DNA of 64,000 nt from Avena insularis (GCA_023614405.1 CM042685.1:90262684-90326683), one strand, 5' to 3'. Positions 1 through 11,302 are shown, counted from the first letter of the stretch. The notes: generated by a model not told the origin, from the sequence alone. A program made the numbers and translations.

Positions 1-1487
1 TGGCGAGGCTTTCCCTTAGTACCCCCCTACTAGCTGGATCCAACCATGCCAAGAACCTCCAAATGTTGGTACCGCAGTGAGGTTTCCCACTAAGTACTAG
101 GCCAAGGCAGAGCACATATATGTATTGTGGTTGCACTGGAAGCTTATGAATTCTGAAACATGGCAGACTTCTATGATTCCTGGGTTATAGAGGGCACACG
201 CAGAGCCAATCCAAGTTACTTTCCCTACTAGTCAATCCAGACATACCACTTCGCCCAGAGAAGAACATAGTTTTATTTTGAAATATATTTGAGGAGAAAA
301 ACTTACGCTCATACACAGAGCTCTTATACTTAGAAAATTTCCGTCTTTTGGAACCCCATTTGTATTTGTATATATATACCAAAGCACAAACATAGTACTT
401 AGAAAATTCAAGAGAACCTAGTAGGAGTGGAAATATTTCTAAGTATAAGATACTCATGGCATACTACAAAACGACATAACACTGGTAAAATAATTCTCCT
501 CTACTAAAAACATCCTACATATGCATACTACTATTTTGAGGATCAAAACATGTATAGTAGTAAAACTGGGACAATGATATGAACAAAGGTGTAACTTGCC
601 TTAATAGTTGTTGAATTTATTCAAACACTCGTTGCAACTATAGACGGTGCACTCCTCGCAATCTATCTTTAAACAATTGCATCCAACATAAGCAATGACA
701 CAATCATAAATAAATGCATAAATGCATGTAGAAGTGTTTTAATGCAATAGAGTATTTGTTTTAATAATTGATTGCCATTAATGGGCTTTTTAGTAGATTT
801 ATTGTTAATCATGTTCTCATTGTTGAATTAAATTTGGATCTGAAGTTCAATACATAGAGAGAAATAATACGAACCAGTAGAAATTGGATTCACCCTAATC
901 AAAGTTGTAGATCTTTTCTTATGATTTATTTAGTATTTAATAGAGTTTAAATCACTTCAATAATTTGCATAGAAATATATTAGATCTAAAATCAGATATG
1001 TAATCTACACGAGATTGTGAATTCCGGAACATATTATTCATATTTTTCTGATATATAAATAATTTACTATGGATTTAGTACTCTAAAAGATCATTAAAAC
1101 TATTTAAATTATTATAGTATATATGTATAAAGTTTATATCTAAACCCATATTATTATTGTACGCAATTTTATGAGTCCGTAGATATATTATTTGCAATTT
1201 TTGTCCAAGTAGATATTTTAATATGAATTTTCCAAGATCTATCTATTTTTTGCAATTTCCAAATTGATTTTTTTAAAGCAGGTGAGCTCACGGAATGTGG
1301 CGGCTTCTGATTGGCATAGAAAGATGACGCGGTGCTGATGCGGATGCTGACTAAGCGCTATTCCATGCGGCGTGATGCCACTGGACGGTACCCCTTCGCC
1401 TAATAGATCTAATCTACAACGTAAAAACTGGATAGAACGACACTAGGAGTTTGGGCGTCCTTACCTTGGTCAAAGGGCGATGACCGG
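1..1487 (-). mobile_element. Probable continuation of old Gypsy-like element H (left part)
   Basis: No convincing coding region is visible. The right third (about 1270-1487) is GC-rich, and the rest is AT-rich. Removing solo LTR A and one copy of its target duplication joins this stretch directly to 5494-6683, so both belong to the same pre-existing sequence. Read on the minus strand, it continues the leader-like GC-rich part of an LTR that starts at 6683. I could not find the left end of that LTR, so part of this stretch could be internal element sequence or unrelated DNA. The short ORF at 185-457 on the minus strand has no recognisable motif and I do not call it. Confidence 0.4.
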
Positions 1488-2735
1488 CGGTGTGTAACAT
1501 CCCAAACAAAATACCAAACTTAGATCATCAAACACTAATCATCAAGATTAGGGTTAACAAAATTTTTTCTAAATAAACTCATGAATGCATGTATATGTGT
1601 ATGCATGGATTTTGAATTTCTTTAAAAACCACCTTGTTTGTGTGATCCATTGCTTGTAAAATGTTTCTTAGGTGAAATAAACATCATCTAAAACATTTCC
1701 CACACTTTTCTTAAAGACAAGTAAATCAAAACAAATATATTAAGTGAATGGTCATTTTGGCCAATTTAACTCCCATGCCTACTTTGGCTGTCTCGAACTT
1801 TCAGAACCTAACAGAAACTTTTCTGGATCTTTGCACCCCTTGAATGTACTCATAACAGAGTATCAAGGCCCACTTTGTGATCATCCAGAAACTTTCAAAT
1901 GCATAGTTTAAATGACAATTCAAAATTGAATCTTCTTCATATGGGAAGATCCCACTTTTTCAAAACCCACTCAAACAAGCTCAACTTTCAAAACCCAAGC
2001 GTCTGCAGACTCACCAGCACCAATCTAGCAAACCCACCAAAAATCATTTCAAAATTCAAAACTTGATTTCATGCGGCCATTTCATCAAACAGGTTGCAGA
2101 CACAAATCAAACAAAACATAAACACTATAGTGTGCAGTGATTCTTGCCTAACTTGTTCCCTAGTTAGCTCACACACAACTCAGTAGATCATCTAGAAAGA
2201 TTTGCCCAACACTAGCACCCCTGTGAGCTTGCCATTGCCATTAATGGTGAACAGCCGAGCACCCCAATGTCACCCCATTGTGGACAGCAAGCTAGAGGAA
2301 GAACTAGCCGTGCCAACCTTATCTAGGAGGCAGCCCACCGTCCACTGCCACTCACTGTCCCAGCCGCAAGCGTTGCCAAGCCCTGGACCACGCGAACAAG
2401 CCGCGCCCAGACCATGCCGAGCGTGCGCCAGAGCGCCACCCTCGACCAGCATCCACAGACCAAGGCCGCCGCTACAAGGCATACATGATCGCCATCAACC
2501 CAGAGACCGCCAGACATCCCCATTTGCTGCCCGTGCCACACAGCCACCCGCCTGCCGAAGACGCCGCCGCCACAAGCAGAGCACCGGCTATTCAGACCAA
2601 ACCACACCGCCCCATGCCTCGACCATGTCGTTGAGCATCGCCAGAGACATAGCACCGCCCCTACCCTTGCCCATGCCATTAGTCGCCTGTAACGCCGCTT
2701 CGACGAGCTCACCGTCTTGACGGTCCCTCGCCGAC

Positions 2736-2743
2736 TATAAATA
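2736..2743 (+). promoter_or_regulatory. TATA box of LTR A
   Basis: TATAAATA lies in a sharp GC-rich context and is followed by a pyrimidine-rich CTCC/CACC stretch. The matching box occurs on the minus strand in LTR B (22777-22784) and LTR C (58781-58788). Transcription would start near 2765-2775, so more than 2.5 kb of the LTR would be in the transcribed leader. Confidence 0.7.
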
Positions 2744-3879
2744 GAGGCCACTCCCACGAATTCTTCACACCATCTCACTCCCCTCTCCTCACTAATCGTA
2801 CACACCATTCTCAGCAAGGCGAGCACCACCTCTGGAATTTCACTGAGCCCTGCCATCACGGAGAAGAAAGGAGCCAGCGATTGAGCCGCCCAGAGCTGCC
2901 GACCACCCCGAAGTTCGCCGTCGTCGACTTCTGGCTCACTCGCCTCGCCGACCCTCGCCAAGACTCGGTGAGCCCCAGCGAATTCCCCTGGCCGCGCTAG
3001 GTTTCGTTCTCGCCGGAGTTATCTCGCGTCGACGATGACTCCCAGCCGTTAGATTAGAACTAGATCAAACGACCCACGTTGCCCCATACCGCTTCGCCCA
3101 GCCCCGTGTCACTGACGAGTGGGGACACCCACTTAAGCAGCCTGTGGGAGCACTGCGCTTAGCAGGCCGGTCCGTTAGAATTTCCCGCGCAGCCCAGTTA
3201 TTCAAATTAAATCTTTTTCTATTTCAATTCAAACACACTTCTGTATTCAACTTCAAAAATCAACCTAGATCGATTCAGTGCACCAATTTGAATGAAACCA
3301 ATTTTGTTGGAAAGGTCTGTGAATGCTGAATCCAAGCCCGTTGGATTCAAGTCATTTGGATCTCTAGATCACCCCTGGTAAAAATAACAAGGCAGAAGCT
3401 TTTCTGCATTCAAACATTTTTCAAATTCAAACCATAATAGCTTTTGAGTTGATTCCAACTCTCAAAAATCACATTTAATCATACCTTTCAGAATATATAA
3501 AAACATATAGGTTACTTGCAGAAATATTGTTCAAGTAATAAAAGAATGCTACATAAGCATTTCTAGCCACTTTAATTAATTAAAATAAAAGGGTAAAACC
3601 TTAGTAAATTGTGACACCACTTTAAATCACATTCCCATGGACTACAATATGTGGTGATGACATGTGTCAACATGATCCCATGTTTAGTTTGGAGAATATT
3701 AAATCTTAAGTAGTTTTTCAATGAGTAGAAATTACTTTTCTAAAAATAAAAAGATTTAAACCAAGCCTTAACCATGTAATGTTAGAGATGATGCTAGATC
3801 ATCTATAGGACCCTTGTGTGTGATGATTGCAAGTAGTTAAGTATTGTTTGGTGATTGTGTACCTCGTATTTATTCATAG

Positions 3880-3961
3880 ACGCTAGTACCGACCAAGGAT
3901 ACGAGGAGGAAGGAGGATACTACGAAGAGGAAGCCGAGGAGACCTTCAACCACTGCTCTGC
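3880..3961 (+). other. Conserved acidic, Tyr-rich coding-like block in LTR A
   Basis: Read in frame this gives a peptide with the pattern DASTDQGYEEEGGYY followed by more Glu. The same block is found on the minus strand in LTR B (12752-12826, with a 1-base deletion) and LTR C (57551-57629, open for 60 codons). It is preceded by a pyrimidine/AT stretch ending in ATAG that could be a splice acceptor. Whether it is translated is unknown; it could also be a purine-rich RNA element. Confidence 0.45.
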
Positions 3962-4828
3962 ACATGGAAAGCTAGTAACTATGCAAGCTTATACTGATAT
4001 TGATGCAAGCTAACCCTTGCAAGATACCCTACTGATGCCACAAACCCATACTTGTGATATGACTACTATATGCCTTAAGCATATGTGATCATACCCCCTT
4101 GATAAACCAAATCCTAGTTTTATGTGCAAGCTTCTTACTTTATTTCTTTATCAAAGCTTACTTAGAGTCTACCTAAGAGTTTGGTAGATACTAAACAGTT
4201 GTGCTGAAGGTTGCATAAAGAGCATAAAATTTGGCCTAAGATAGAAACCTTGATCTCAGCCTAAGACATGAGTTTGAACTTAGTTAAAACCCAACTAGTT
4301 ACCACCCCTCCTTAGTACTACCCCACCTGTAGATGCTAGTGCTAAGCATAAAACTTGATCAACTTTAGATGGGAATACTTGGTGGAAAAATGGTTATGAA
4401 AACCTTGGAATGATGGATCATTCTATTGAAATGTTTTGGACATGTGTTTCCAAACACTTGATGATTTTGGTGATGAAAATGTTGAGGCATGAGCCTTAGC
4501 CCCTTTATAAAACTGATGGTTGTCTAGATGCGATACCATTCCAATTTTCTCGTACAACCACAATACCCGAAGATTGGGTAGGGCTTGACTGGAAACTTAT
4601 GTACCTTAGTATTAGTTCCCTCATGGCCAAGGTCTGAGCTGAGGCTACCTTGTGAAGATTGTCCACCTGTGCAGTACCCAAGATGACAGTTGGTCATGGT
4701 TGGAAGGCCATACTCACAGGAGAGGTGCTTATACTAGGGCGTGTAACCGAAAGGTTAGGATTGATTATCCGCATACTGAGTATGGTGAATTCAGGATTTG
4801 TTCCTGACGGATGTATCGAATGTTGTGG

Positions 4829-4905
4829 TGAAAGTGTACAATCTCTACAGAGTGTCAAACTATTCAAATAGCCGCGTCCGTGGTTATGGACAGTTGGAAT
4901 GGCCA
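4829..4905 (+). promoter_or_regulatory. Conserved hairpin block 1 in LTR A
   Basis: The block contains CTATTCAAATAG (a self-complementary CTATTCGAATAG with one change) followed by GCCGCGTCCGTGG and TTATGGAC, which can form adjoining short stems. The intact palindrome is present in LTR B (minus strand, about 11865-11945) and LTR C (minus strand, about 56645-56725). A related block is present in the unrelated LTR D (51386-51462). It sits about 590-665 bp before the LTR end, well inside the transcribed part. Confidence 0.6.
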
Positions 4906-5127
4906 TACTGTTCCCCCGTCAGACTTTTCAAACTGACTTGTGAAACGAATTGAGACTTTGACTTGACCACAACAGAGTTGTGATCTGAATTACAAGATCC
5001 CCCTTAGGAGTTATAAAATTGTGACTAGCTTTGGAACTTAGTAGAGATAAACCTGGTTTTTTGCAAAACAACCCTAGAGCCTAGTGTCCTATTATCCAAA
5101 AACCCCTTACCTGTTAGTATTAGTTTG

Positions 5128-5172
5128 CGAGTACTTAAAGAGTACTCATGGCTTTGTCCCTGGCTATTCCCA
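5128..5172 (+). promoter_or_regulatory. Conserved hairpin block 2 in LTR A
   Basis: TTTGCGAGTACTTAAAG is followed by AGTACTC, CTTTGTCCCTGGCTATT and TGGCCAGA. GAGTAC/GTACTC and TGGC/GCCA can pair. The same order of motifs is seen in LTR D at 51788-51846 and in the B and C copies of the family. Confidence 0.55.
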
Positions 5173-5493
5173 TGGCCAGACTATGAAGAGGAGTACCTGG
5201 AAGATGGACCCCAGGAAGGTTACGACAACTAGGATCATCTCCCATTGTCAGCATTGCCTGTGACCCTGAAGATGGAGCTTCGCCTACGCTACCGTTATTA
5301 CTACGTATTCTGCTGCTTGAAATTGTAGTAAGACTGGATCATGAGATCCCTATTTGTGTAAGAACTTATGTATCGTTGTAACGGATGATGTACTATGGTA
5401 TCCAATTCTGTTATGTCTCGCAAAAATGGTAATCCTGGGATTGCGATGTATGGCATAATAGGCATCTAGGATTGAAAAATCCGGGTGTTGACA

Positions 5494-6683
5494 CGGTGGT
5501 GAGCTCGGATGGTGGACGTGGGCGAGGCTTCGATGGTCTCCGACATCGGTGAACTTGACGATGGCGTTCCCCTCCTCCTCATGATCTCGTTCGTACTCAT
5601 CTGTCGACCTTCTATTCCTATCCCAGTGGTAGCGCTACGCTGATTACCTCTGTCCCAGGCGGCACTCCGGCGATGAATTGCGGGTGGTTCAGTGCTTTGA
5701 ACAAGGGGAAAAGGGAACATGATGAAACAGTGGACCTCTAGGGTTACGGTAGTAATAAAATAGAGGAAAGGGGGGATCGGAAACAATAGGAGCATCACCT
5801 TCCGAAGCTTGGCGACGGCGCTCTCCGGCGAGATTGGATGCTTCGAAAAAACTAGAGGCTAGGGTTTAGAGGAAAATCCGAAGGGGAAAAAGGTGACGGT
5901 GGAGTCGGGTATTTATGGCGAAGGAAGGCGTGGAGAAGGGGCAAAGGGCATGACCAGAATCATTCGGGATTTTAAATGAGGAAGGACATCCTGTTCATTG
6001 CGGTCTCCTTCCGTGAGGTGGAAGAAGACGGGGAGGGCCCCACTTGTCGGTGACAGAGAGAGGAGAGAGGGACGGTGGCTACTGCTATTGTGACGGGCCT
6101 GCCTTGGGCCACTGTGGGCTGGTTGCGCGCTGCGCGCGGCGGGGAAGTGAGCGGTAGGTAGCTAGGTGGGCTGGGCTGCGGGGTCAGTGGCCGGGCCAGG
6201 GGGTTCGGCCAACAGAAATAGTTTACATTTTTTCTATTCATTTCTCCTTTTATATTTTCTAATTCCCTTTATAACTTTTTCATATGAACTTCAAATTCTC
6301 CAAAAATTTTAAATTTCTATAGATCCTATTAGGATCATTTTTTTAACCTTTTATATATATTTAAAGTAATGGATTTATATACCCTTGTTTTGTACTCTTG
6401 TAGGAGTATGTTGGTGATTCAAAATAGGGTTTTCAAAATGGGGTTTACGAATTTGCTTGAATGCAAAGATGTAAGAATCATGAATAACAATGCTTTGGAT
6501 TTACTAAAACTTTCCAACCAATGTGATAGTCATAAGAATCCACTTATCTTAATATGGCTTAGTAAAATTTCAAACAAATCCTCAAAAATTTATTTTTATT
6601 CAAATTTCAACAAGGCCAACAATTAAATCAATTTATGTTATTTATTTAACATTCCAAAACTAGGAAAGTTTTGGGATGTTACA
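5494..6683 (-). mobile_element. LTR of old Gypsy-like element H, 5' part on the minus strand
   Basis: On the minus strand this begins TGTAACATCCC at 6683 and interrupts a LINE remnant at 6684. It carries a TATA-like CATAAATA (minus strand, near 5913-5920), then a GC-rich leader that is interrupted at 5493 by solo LTR A and continues leftward from 1487. The start sequence resembles that of the A/B/C family, but the body does not obviously align, so it is probably a related family. The other end of H was not found, and no TSD could be confirmed. The minus-strand ORFs at 5466-5798 and 5972-6241 fall in the GC-rich leader and look like chance. Confidence 0.6.
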
Positions 6684-6960
6684 ATTTTTGAATACCATCT
6701 TCAGGTGGCTTCCATATCATGAGCCCTCGGAGCGTGATCTACTGACACAGGACCCACAATGGAGATCCCCACTCAACAGATTTAGAAACTAATCTTATTC
6801 GATCATCATGATCTCTGGTATTCCTCTTTAACCAAATAACCCATCCTCCACATAATATGATAGCAGCGTCATCATATGATATATTGGTACTATCTAATAA
6901 CAGTCTTGATTTCGTCCTAGAACAATCTCTCCCACATGCATTCTTACATTGCAAGCCTAT
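6684..6960 (-). pseudogene. LINE (non-LTR retrotransposon) remnant, end of RT and start of RNase H
   Basis: A minus-strand frame reads DDAAIILCGGWVIWLKRN and then SKSVEWGSPLW, the pattern of the region after the reverse transcriptase in plant LINEs, where a 'W.IW..RN..' motif is usual. After one in-frame stop it continues MIWKPPEDGIQKL, which resembles the start of a LINE RNase H domain. It is then cut at 6683 by the start of LTR H, so the DGAF-type catalytic part is missing. Upstream (minus strand) the frame is lost before 7000. The assignment rests on motif recognition only; a degenerate host gene is possible but less likely. Confidence 0.45.
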
Positions 6961-7039
6961 AGTTTTCTCTTGTCCACGTGATCGACATAACGAGATCTAC
7001 TTAATATGACTCTCCCTGCGCACATAGGGACATGGAGGA

Positions 7040-9036
7040 CGTGTTTGGTAGCCTGATGTTTTTTTTTGGCTCAGTTGGTCACTGCTAGCCACAACACAAT
7101 CACACACATACAAGGCATGAACAACCTTTTACATTTTGTTTAGTAGACTGCAATTGTAAGGGGTGCATGGGTTGGTCAACTATGGTTATGTTGTTTGGTT
7201 GCCGGTGTATTACAGTTTTGGCCCATCTCATGCACATTATCTTTGTTAGGTAGCCATAAAAAGGCTGCTATGGTCACCTTGCAGTTGCTTTTGGTGAGGT
7301 TATCACGACAAGGCAACAAACCATAGGAATGAAGACCACATCCATGAAGAACAGCGCATGAAGAACACAATCCCGAAAAATTGAAACACGAACACCGCAA
7401 GCATGAACACCACATATGTAGGAAATACAAGAGCATGAAGAACATAATCCTAGAAAACAGGGGACGAATACCAGAATCATGAATGGAAGGAAAAGTGGAT
7501 CATAGTTGAACATGAATAAAAATCATCACTAGCAGGAACAACACACTAACAGGTAAATGCATGATCGCTACCAAAAGGGGATTAGAGTTTAATATAGCAC
7601 CATGGTGTTAACCTACCACCACATCAAAAGTGAGTGTTATCCTACCAACACCACTAGTTCACCATCACAAGAGGGGTTACTATACCACCTCATAATAAGA
7701 GTCGTTCATAGTTTGAACCATAATTTCCTTGAGTACAACAAACTGCAACAATAGAGTCAACCATCACAGATTTCCTTGATCTTCTTCAGCTTATCCTTAT
7801 TAGCACCATTGGCTTGGAACATATCATAGATGTTGTACTCTAGTTTCTCATTTTCCTCCTTCAAGTTGGCCCTTTTCTTATCTCATTCCTTCTTCTTCGA
7901 TTGCATTACATCTTCCTGGGACTTCTGCACCCGCTTCAACATCTCCACTTCATTCCTCCATGCTTCTATCTGCTTCAAATTCATGTCCTTGGATCTTGCA
8001 TTGTTGCTCTTCATCCTAGATAAGCTCTTCTATAACACCCTATTATGAGTTTCTTCACATCAACCATCATGGTTGAGTACTTTTTGTTAAGCTTGTTATT
8101 CTCATCATGCTGTACCAACTTGGCATTCTCAATCCTCTTGTCGATTTTTGCACTGCTGCTGTCATGATACTTCCCCTAGTGTTTCCCAATTGTGTTATCC
8201 ATATCTTGTGGCCATTCATTTGTCCATCCACGCCACAAATCCACAGTTTTTGACCTCCCGCAACTCAAAAATTCATTGGCACAACTCTTGTAGAGGACCT
8301 ACCACTTGCAGACAAATCAATTGACAAAATAAAAGCTAATAACTTACGTTCTATACTTGGTAGACGTATAATATGTGGCCTGTGTTGGTTCCTTCAAATG
8401 CAACACGCCTGACAGGCTCAAGATGGTGGACACCATAGACCACGGGATAATCTTGTGCTATGCCGCAGAAGCTGGGATCTTCAATGGAATTAGGAGCATG
8501 GTCCATGTCCATGAGGTTCTAAAAGACCAAATAGAGTTCATCTGAGGCTATATCGATAATTTTTAATTGGTTACCAAACCGTAACCTTAAGGATGAATTG
8601 GGTAAATTGAACTTACCTCTAGATAGGATTGACTAGAGTTGTGGCCATTGTTCCAGCTGGGCATGGTGGCCGCACGCACACCTCGATGAAGCAGTAGTTT
8701 TGTCGGGGATGTCGTCGTTATGGAGGAGGTGCGCTGTTATGGTGTGTCTCCATGGGAGGTGAGGGAAAGGTCTCGTCCCCTTTTCTAGGCCAGCGGTAAA
8801 TCTCCAGTGTACGCCATCGTCGGTCGAGCTTGTGCGGGGTAGAACCACTTTTGCATCTGCAGGGCATACGAGGAGGGTGGCTCATTTAAAAAGGACGATT
8901 CGAATGTTGTTGTTGGGCCTGGCCCTGGGCTTCTTTACAATTTGCGCTAGCCACAACGTAGGTCTCCTGCAGGCAACCAATCGGGCTAATTTCGTCGTGT
9001 GCGGACCTGCCTGGAGGAACTGTAGGCTACCAAACG
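7040..9036. mobile_element. Candidate DNA transposon with degenerate terminal inverted repeats
   Basis: The left edge reads CGTGTTTGGTAGCCTGA (7040-7056). The right edge reads TGTAGGCTACCAAACG (9021-9036), whose reverse complement CGTTTGGTAGCCTACA matches the left one closely. A further GTTTGGTTGCC near 7192 and its inverted counterpart GGCAACCAATC near 8972 look like subterminal repeats. No transposase is visible and no target duplication is clear. The inside holds the GRF-like pseudogene (7757-8664) and a stretch at 7320-7560 with imperfect repeats of 'gaacac..aagcatgaa'. GTTTGG-type termini are common in grass PIF/Harbinger and hAT elements, but the superfamily is not settled. Confidence 0.4.
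7757..8664 (-). pseudogene. GRF-zinc-finger-like gene, three exons, inactivated
   Basis: Exon 1 (8664-8617) starts at an ATG in the context GCCACCATG and encodes MPSWNNGHNSSQSYLE, ending at GTAAGT. Exon 2 (8518-8348) follows a TTTTAG acceptor in frame and reads MDMDHAPNSIEDPSFCGIAQ, then YPVVYGVHHLEP and VAFEGTNTG. It ends at another GTAAGT but has an in-frame TAG in its last codons. Exon 3 starts near 8254 (or 8304), contains NCGFVAWMDK, and ends with a coiled-coil-like tail rich in Lys/Glu closing in KDKLKKIKEICDG at 7757. Cys/Trp spacing and the 'aromatic-x-C...C-G-V-x-W' pattern resemble GRF-type zinc fingers known from many grass repeat-associated proteins. The nonsense codon in exon 2, a stop after WMDK and at least one frameshift in exon 3 make it non-functional. 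It may be cargo of the surrounding inverted-repeat element. Confidence 0.5.
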
Positions 9037-10278
9037 ATCCTAGAGTGAAATTCTTATCACCCTCCATTATAAATATAGGACTTCTAGTGGCACCTGCATT
9101 TCGGAAAGCTTTTTTCAGGTTTTTTTAGGCCCACTAGAAGACATAGTCGGGCTAATAGTACCAAAATATTGAAGAACATCCCTATATGCAAATCGGGCAA
9201 AAAAAGTTACCATTCCTCTCTAGTTACCATGCCCACATGTCCTCATCAAGCCGCCAAGAGTAATTTTCAATAAAGCTTGCATATCCACTATAACAATTTT
9301 TTCTTCCAGTTCCTCCTTCCATCCACCAGTCAATGAGTATATAGCATAAGCCCATCACTTAACGGTTCAAATAAACCAAATGGTACCACTTTGTGTTTGT
9401 GGGACAAAAAACCACCACATTTTAATTGGTTATTTGTAAAAGACACTAATTGTTAATTGAACATGAATTGACACTGAATCTGATATGCAGTTACGAGATC
9501 CAATAGTTATAGATTGCATAGAGTGTTACTTCTCGATTCCTCTGACTATTGCTTCTCTAACTATAGAATGATATGATTGTATACATGAGGCAAGCATAGT
9601 TTTAATCACTTATTTCGTTATGTATGTAGTCTGTAGGCACACGATCTGTAAATTACCTGTTTTTCCGTTAATATTACCTGTCTATTGACTAAAGGCAACC
9701 AATATCTAGTTACTCATTTATTATATTATACACAAAAAAGATCTCATTTCATTGTACTGATAGTCTATATTATTCTCATAACGACTAAAAATTTCGCTTA
9801 TTCTTTTATTTTAATTTTGAGTTTTTCGATGACTAAACAAGTCCGCCAATCGCAGTTAAAGAAACAATAGTCAGAGCAAGGCAACATAAAGATGCTAGTT
9901 TTCTACTTGTGGCACTGTTTCTATTAATTTCATCTCCAATAGCAAAATGATCTAGATATTTTATATGCGGTACATGATTATTATTTTTTATTATACGAAA
10001 AATGCTTTTTGTATCGAACAATTCTAGGAAAAGTACTCTATCGTTCTTCTTTTGTCTTGTAGTTGCTAAATTTCATTTGCAGTTTCTGGCTATTCTATGA
10101 AGTTCTAAAAGTATAGCTACTTGATTCATTATATGCATGTTATCCATACTATATATAATTTAATCTCTATGAGCTACTTCTGTTGATTGCTTCCTTTGTT
10201 GTATATAGAAAATGATGCTTTCCAAATTCTACGACAATGTACTTTATGCCACTGTAACCTATTTTGTCTTAGTTTCAG
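9037..10278. other. AT-rich non-coding stretch
   Basis: No reading frame with a recognisable motif. A perfect 10-bp inverted repeat (CTTCTAGTGG at 9081-9090, CCACTAGAAG at 9131-9140) could form a hairpin and may mark a small MITE-like relic. The right half has the AT-rich, T-tract composition of a plant intron leading into the exon-like segment at 10279. Confidence 0.4.
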
Positions 10279-10523
10279 ACTTCAAATAAAGCTGTTCAGG
10301 TAGAAGGGAGCATCAACACTTGTTTCGACACTATTCTAGATGTTGTTGCTCAATTATTGATAGAAAGTGAGAAAGCCGATAAAATCCGTAATTCTATTGG
10401 TATTCTTAGGAAGCAAGGAATCGAATCCGCTGCAATACTTAGCAGAGGTTGTAAAGAGCTTACAATACTTATCCTAAGCGTAGTTAAGAATCTTTTTCCT
10501 GGTCTATGCAGTGACCAAAGCAG
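10279..10523 (+). CDS. Exon-like open segment of an unrecognised gene
   Basis: A TTTCAG acceptor at 10273-10278 is followed by 81 open codons that end at CAG|GTCAAT, a possible splice donor. The peptide starts TSNKAVQVEGSINTCFDTIL and contains LIESEKADKIRNSIGILRKQ and LSRGCKELTILILSVVKNLF. Its composition is that of an ordinary, mostly helical globular protein, unlike the low-complexity chance ORFs elsewhere in the window. I do not recognise the family. Another open stretch follows in a different frame around 10550-10705 (TFDKKRKPPESKS...), so more exons may exist. It could be a fragment of a host gene or a gene piece captured by a transposon. No start or stop context could be assigned. Confidence 0.35.
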
Positions 10524-10969
10524 GTCAATGTTTTATCTAGTTTTTTGCAAACTACTTTTGACAAAAAAAGGAAACCGCCAGAATCCAAGAGTATAATGAC
10601 ATGCTTAGAAAGAAAACACACGTTTCATATACTAACATCTCTAAAATATGCCAACTGCATGAAAATATCTTGTCAATATCTGACTGCCATTCACTTGATA
10701 CACTTCTGTTGAACGAAGCTCCTAAAGCATATCTTCTATGATTCCAGTTAACTCTGATCCATGTGTGATTCTGCACTTCATTTCATGTAATTTTTGGAGC
10801 TCATGTAATAATTTAAATTCTTTGTAGCTCATGTTATTTTTCTTTTAACTCCCTTTCATTACTTATATATAAATGGCCAACATAATAGACTAAAAATTGG
10901 GCGTCCAGGCAACGCAACAAACCAGGATATGTTTAATAGTCCTTGAATGGAATATATTTGACCAAAATA
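10524..10969. other. Non-coding stretch downstream of the exon-like segment
   Basis: AT-rich with scattered short open frames (one about 50 codons near 10550-10705). Nothing could be assigned. It leads into the tandem array at 10970. Confidence 0.3.
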
Positions 10970-11302
10970 GTAATAGGCAGGAAAAGTTTTAGGATCTTCA
11001 AAATGTCAATCGGGCTGCAGAATTTACCGTGCGCCTACTTTGTTTCAGTTGGAGGTACTGTACCCAATTTATGTGCAATTATGTTCATGGATGTGACAAT
11101 CTTCCTTGAATTCCTAGACAGTTAGCATACAGTCTACTACCATTTTTCTATATTGTTACATGGACGCTAGCCAAATTCAAAATCTCAATCGAACGGCAAA
11201 ATCATCCACCAACCTTAAAGCATTTCTTACCCCACCATTTCAAAAACTTTGAGGAAACATCTCCCACCGGGAGTACCTTTTTGTATTTGTAGATAGACGA
11301 AG
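10970..11302. repeat. Diverged tandem array, left part (units alpha, beta)
   Basis: Unit alpha (about 10970-11160) contains the motif CCTTGAATTCCTAGACA followed by TACAGTCTACTACC. Unit beta (about 11161-11302) contains CTAGCCAAATTCAAAATCTC followed by CGGCAAAATCAT and CCTTAAAGCATTTC. The same alternation continues after solo LTR B at 24035. The last five bases (CGAAG) are B's target duplication. Confidence 0.65.

Larger units (their letters stand above)
1493..5493 (+). mobile_element. Solo LTR A of a long-LTR chromovirus (Gypsy) family
   Basis: The stretch begins TGTAACATCCC and ends GTGTTGACA, the usual TG...CA ends. It is flanked by the perfect 5-bp duplication CGGTG at 1488-1492 and 5494-5498, so it is one complete LTR of 4001 bp with no internal region. 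This is the footprint of LTR-LTR recombination. It has the same family layout as B (11303-24034, minus) and C (56044-60025, minus), and C is joined to a chromovirus pol, which gives the family assignment. Inside are a TATA box at 2736, a GC-rich leader with chance ORFs (about 2200-3000), a coding-like acidic block at 3880, and two hairpin-rich blocks near 4829 and 5128. No host gene is carried. Confidence 0.92.

Noticed and set aside
1196..1210. Candidate left end of LTR H (ATTTT before TGTCC)
   Set aside because: The same AT-rich text continues on both sides, and no LINE sequence resumes to the left.
2202..2961. Long ORFs on both strands (172 and 212 codons)
   Set aside because: They overlap on opposite strands in the GC-rich leader of solo LTR A, have low-complexity Pro/Arg/Trp-rich content and no counterpart frame kept in LTRs B and C.
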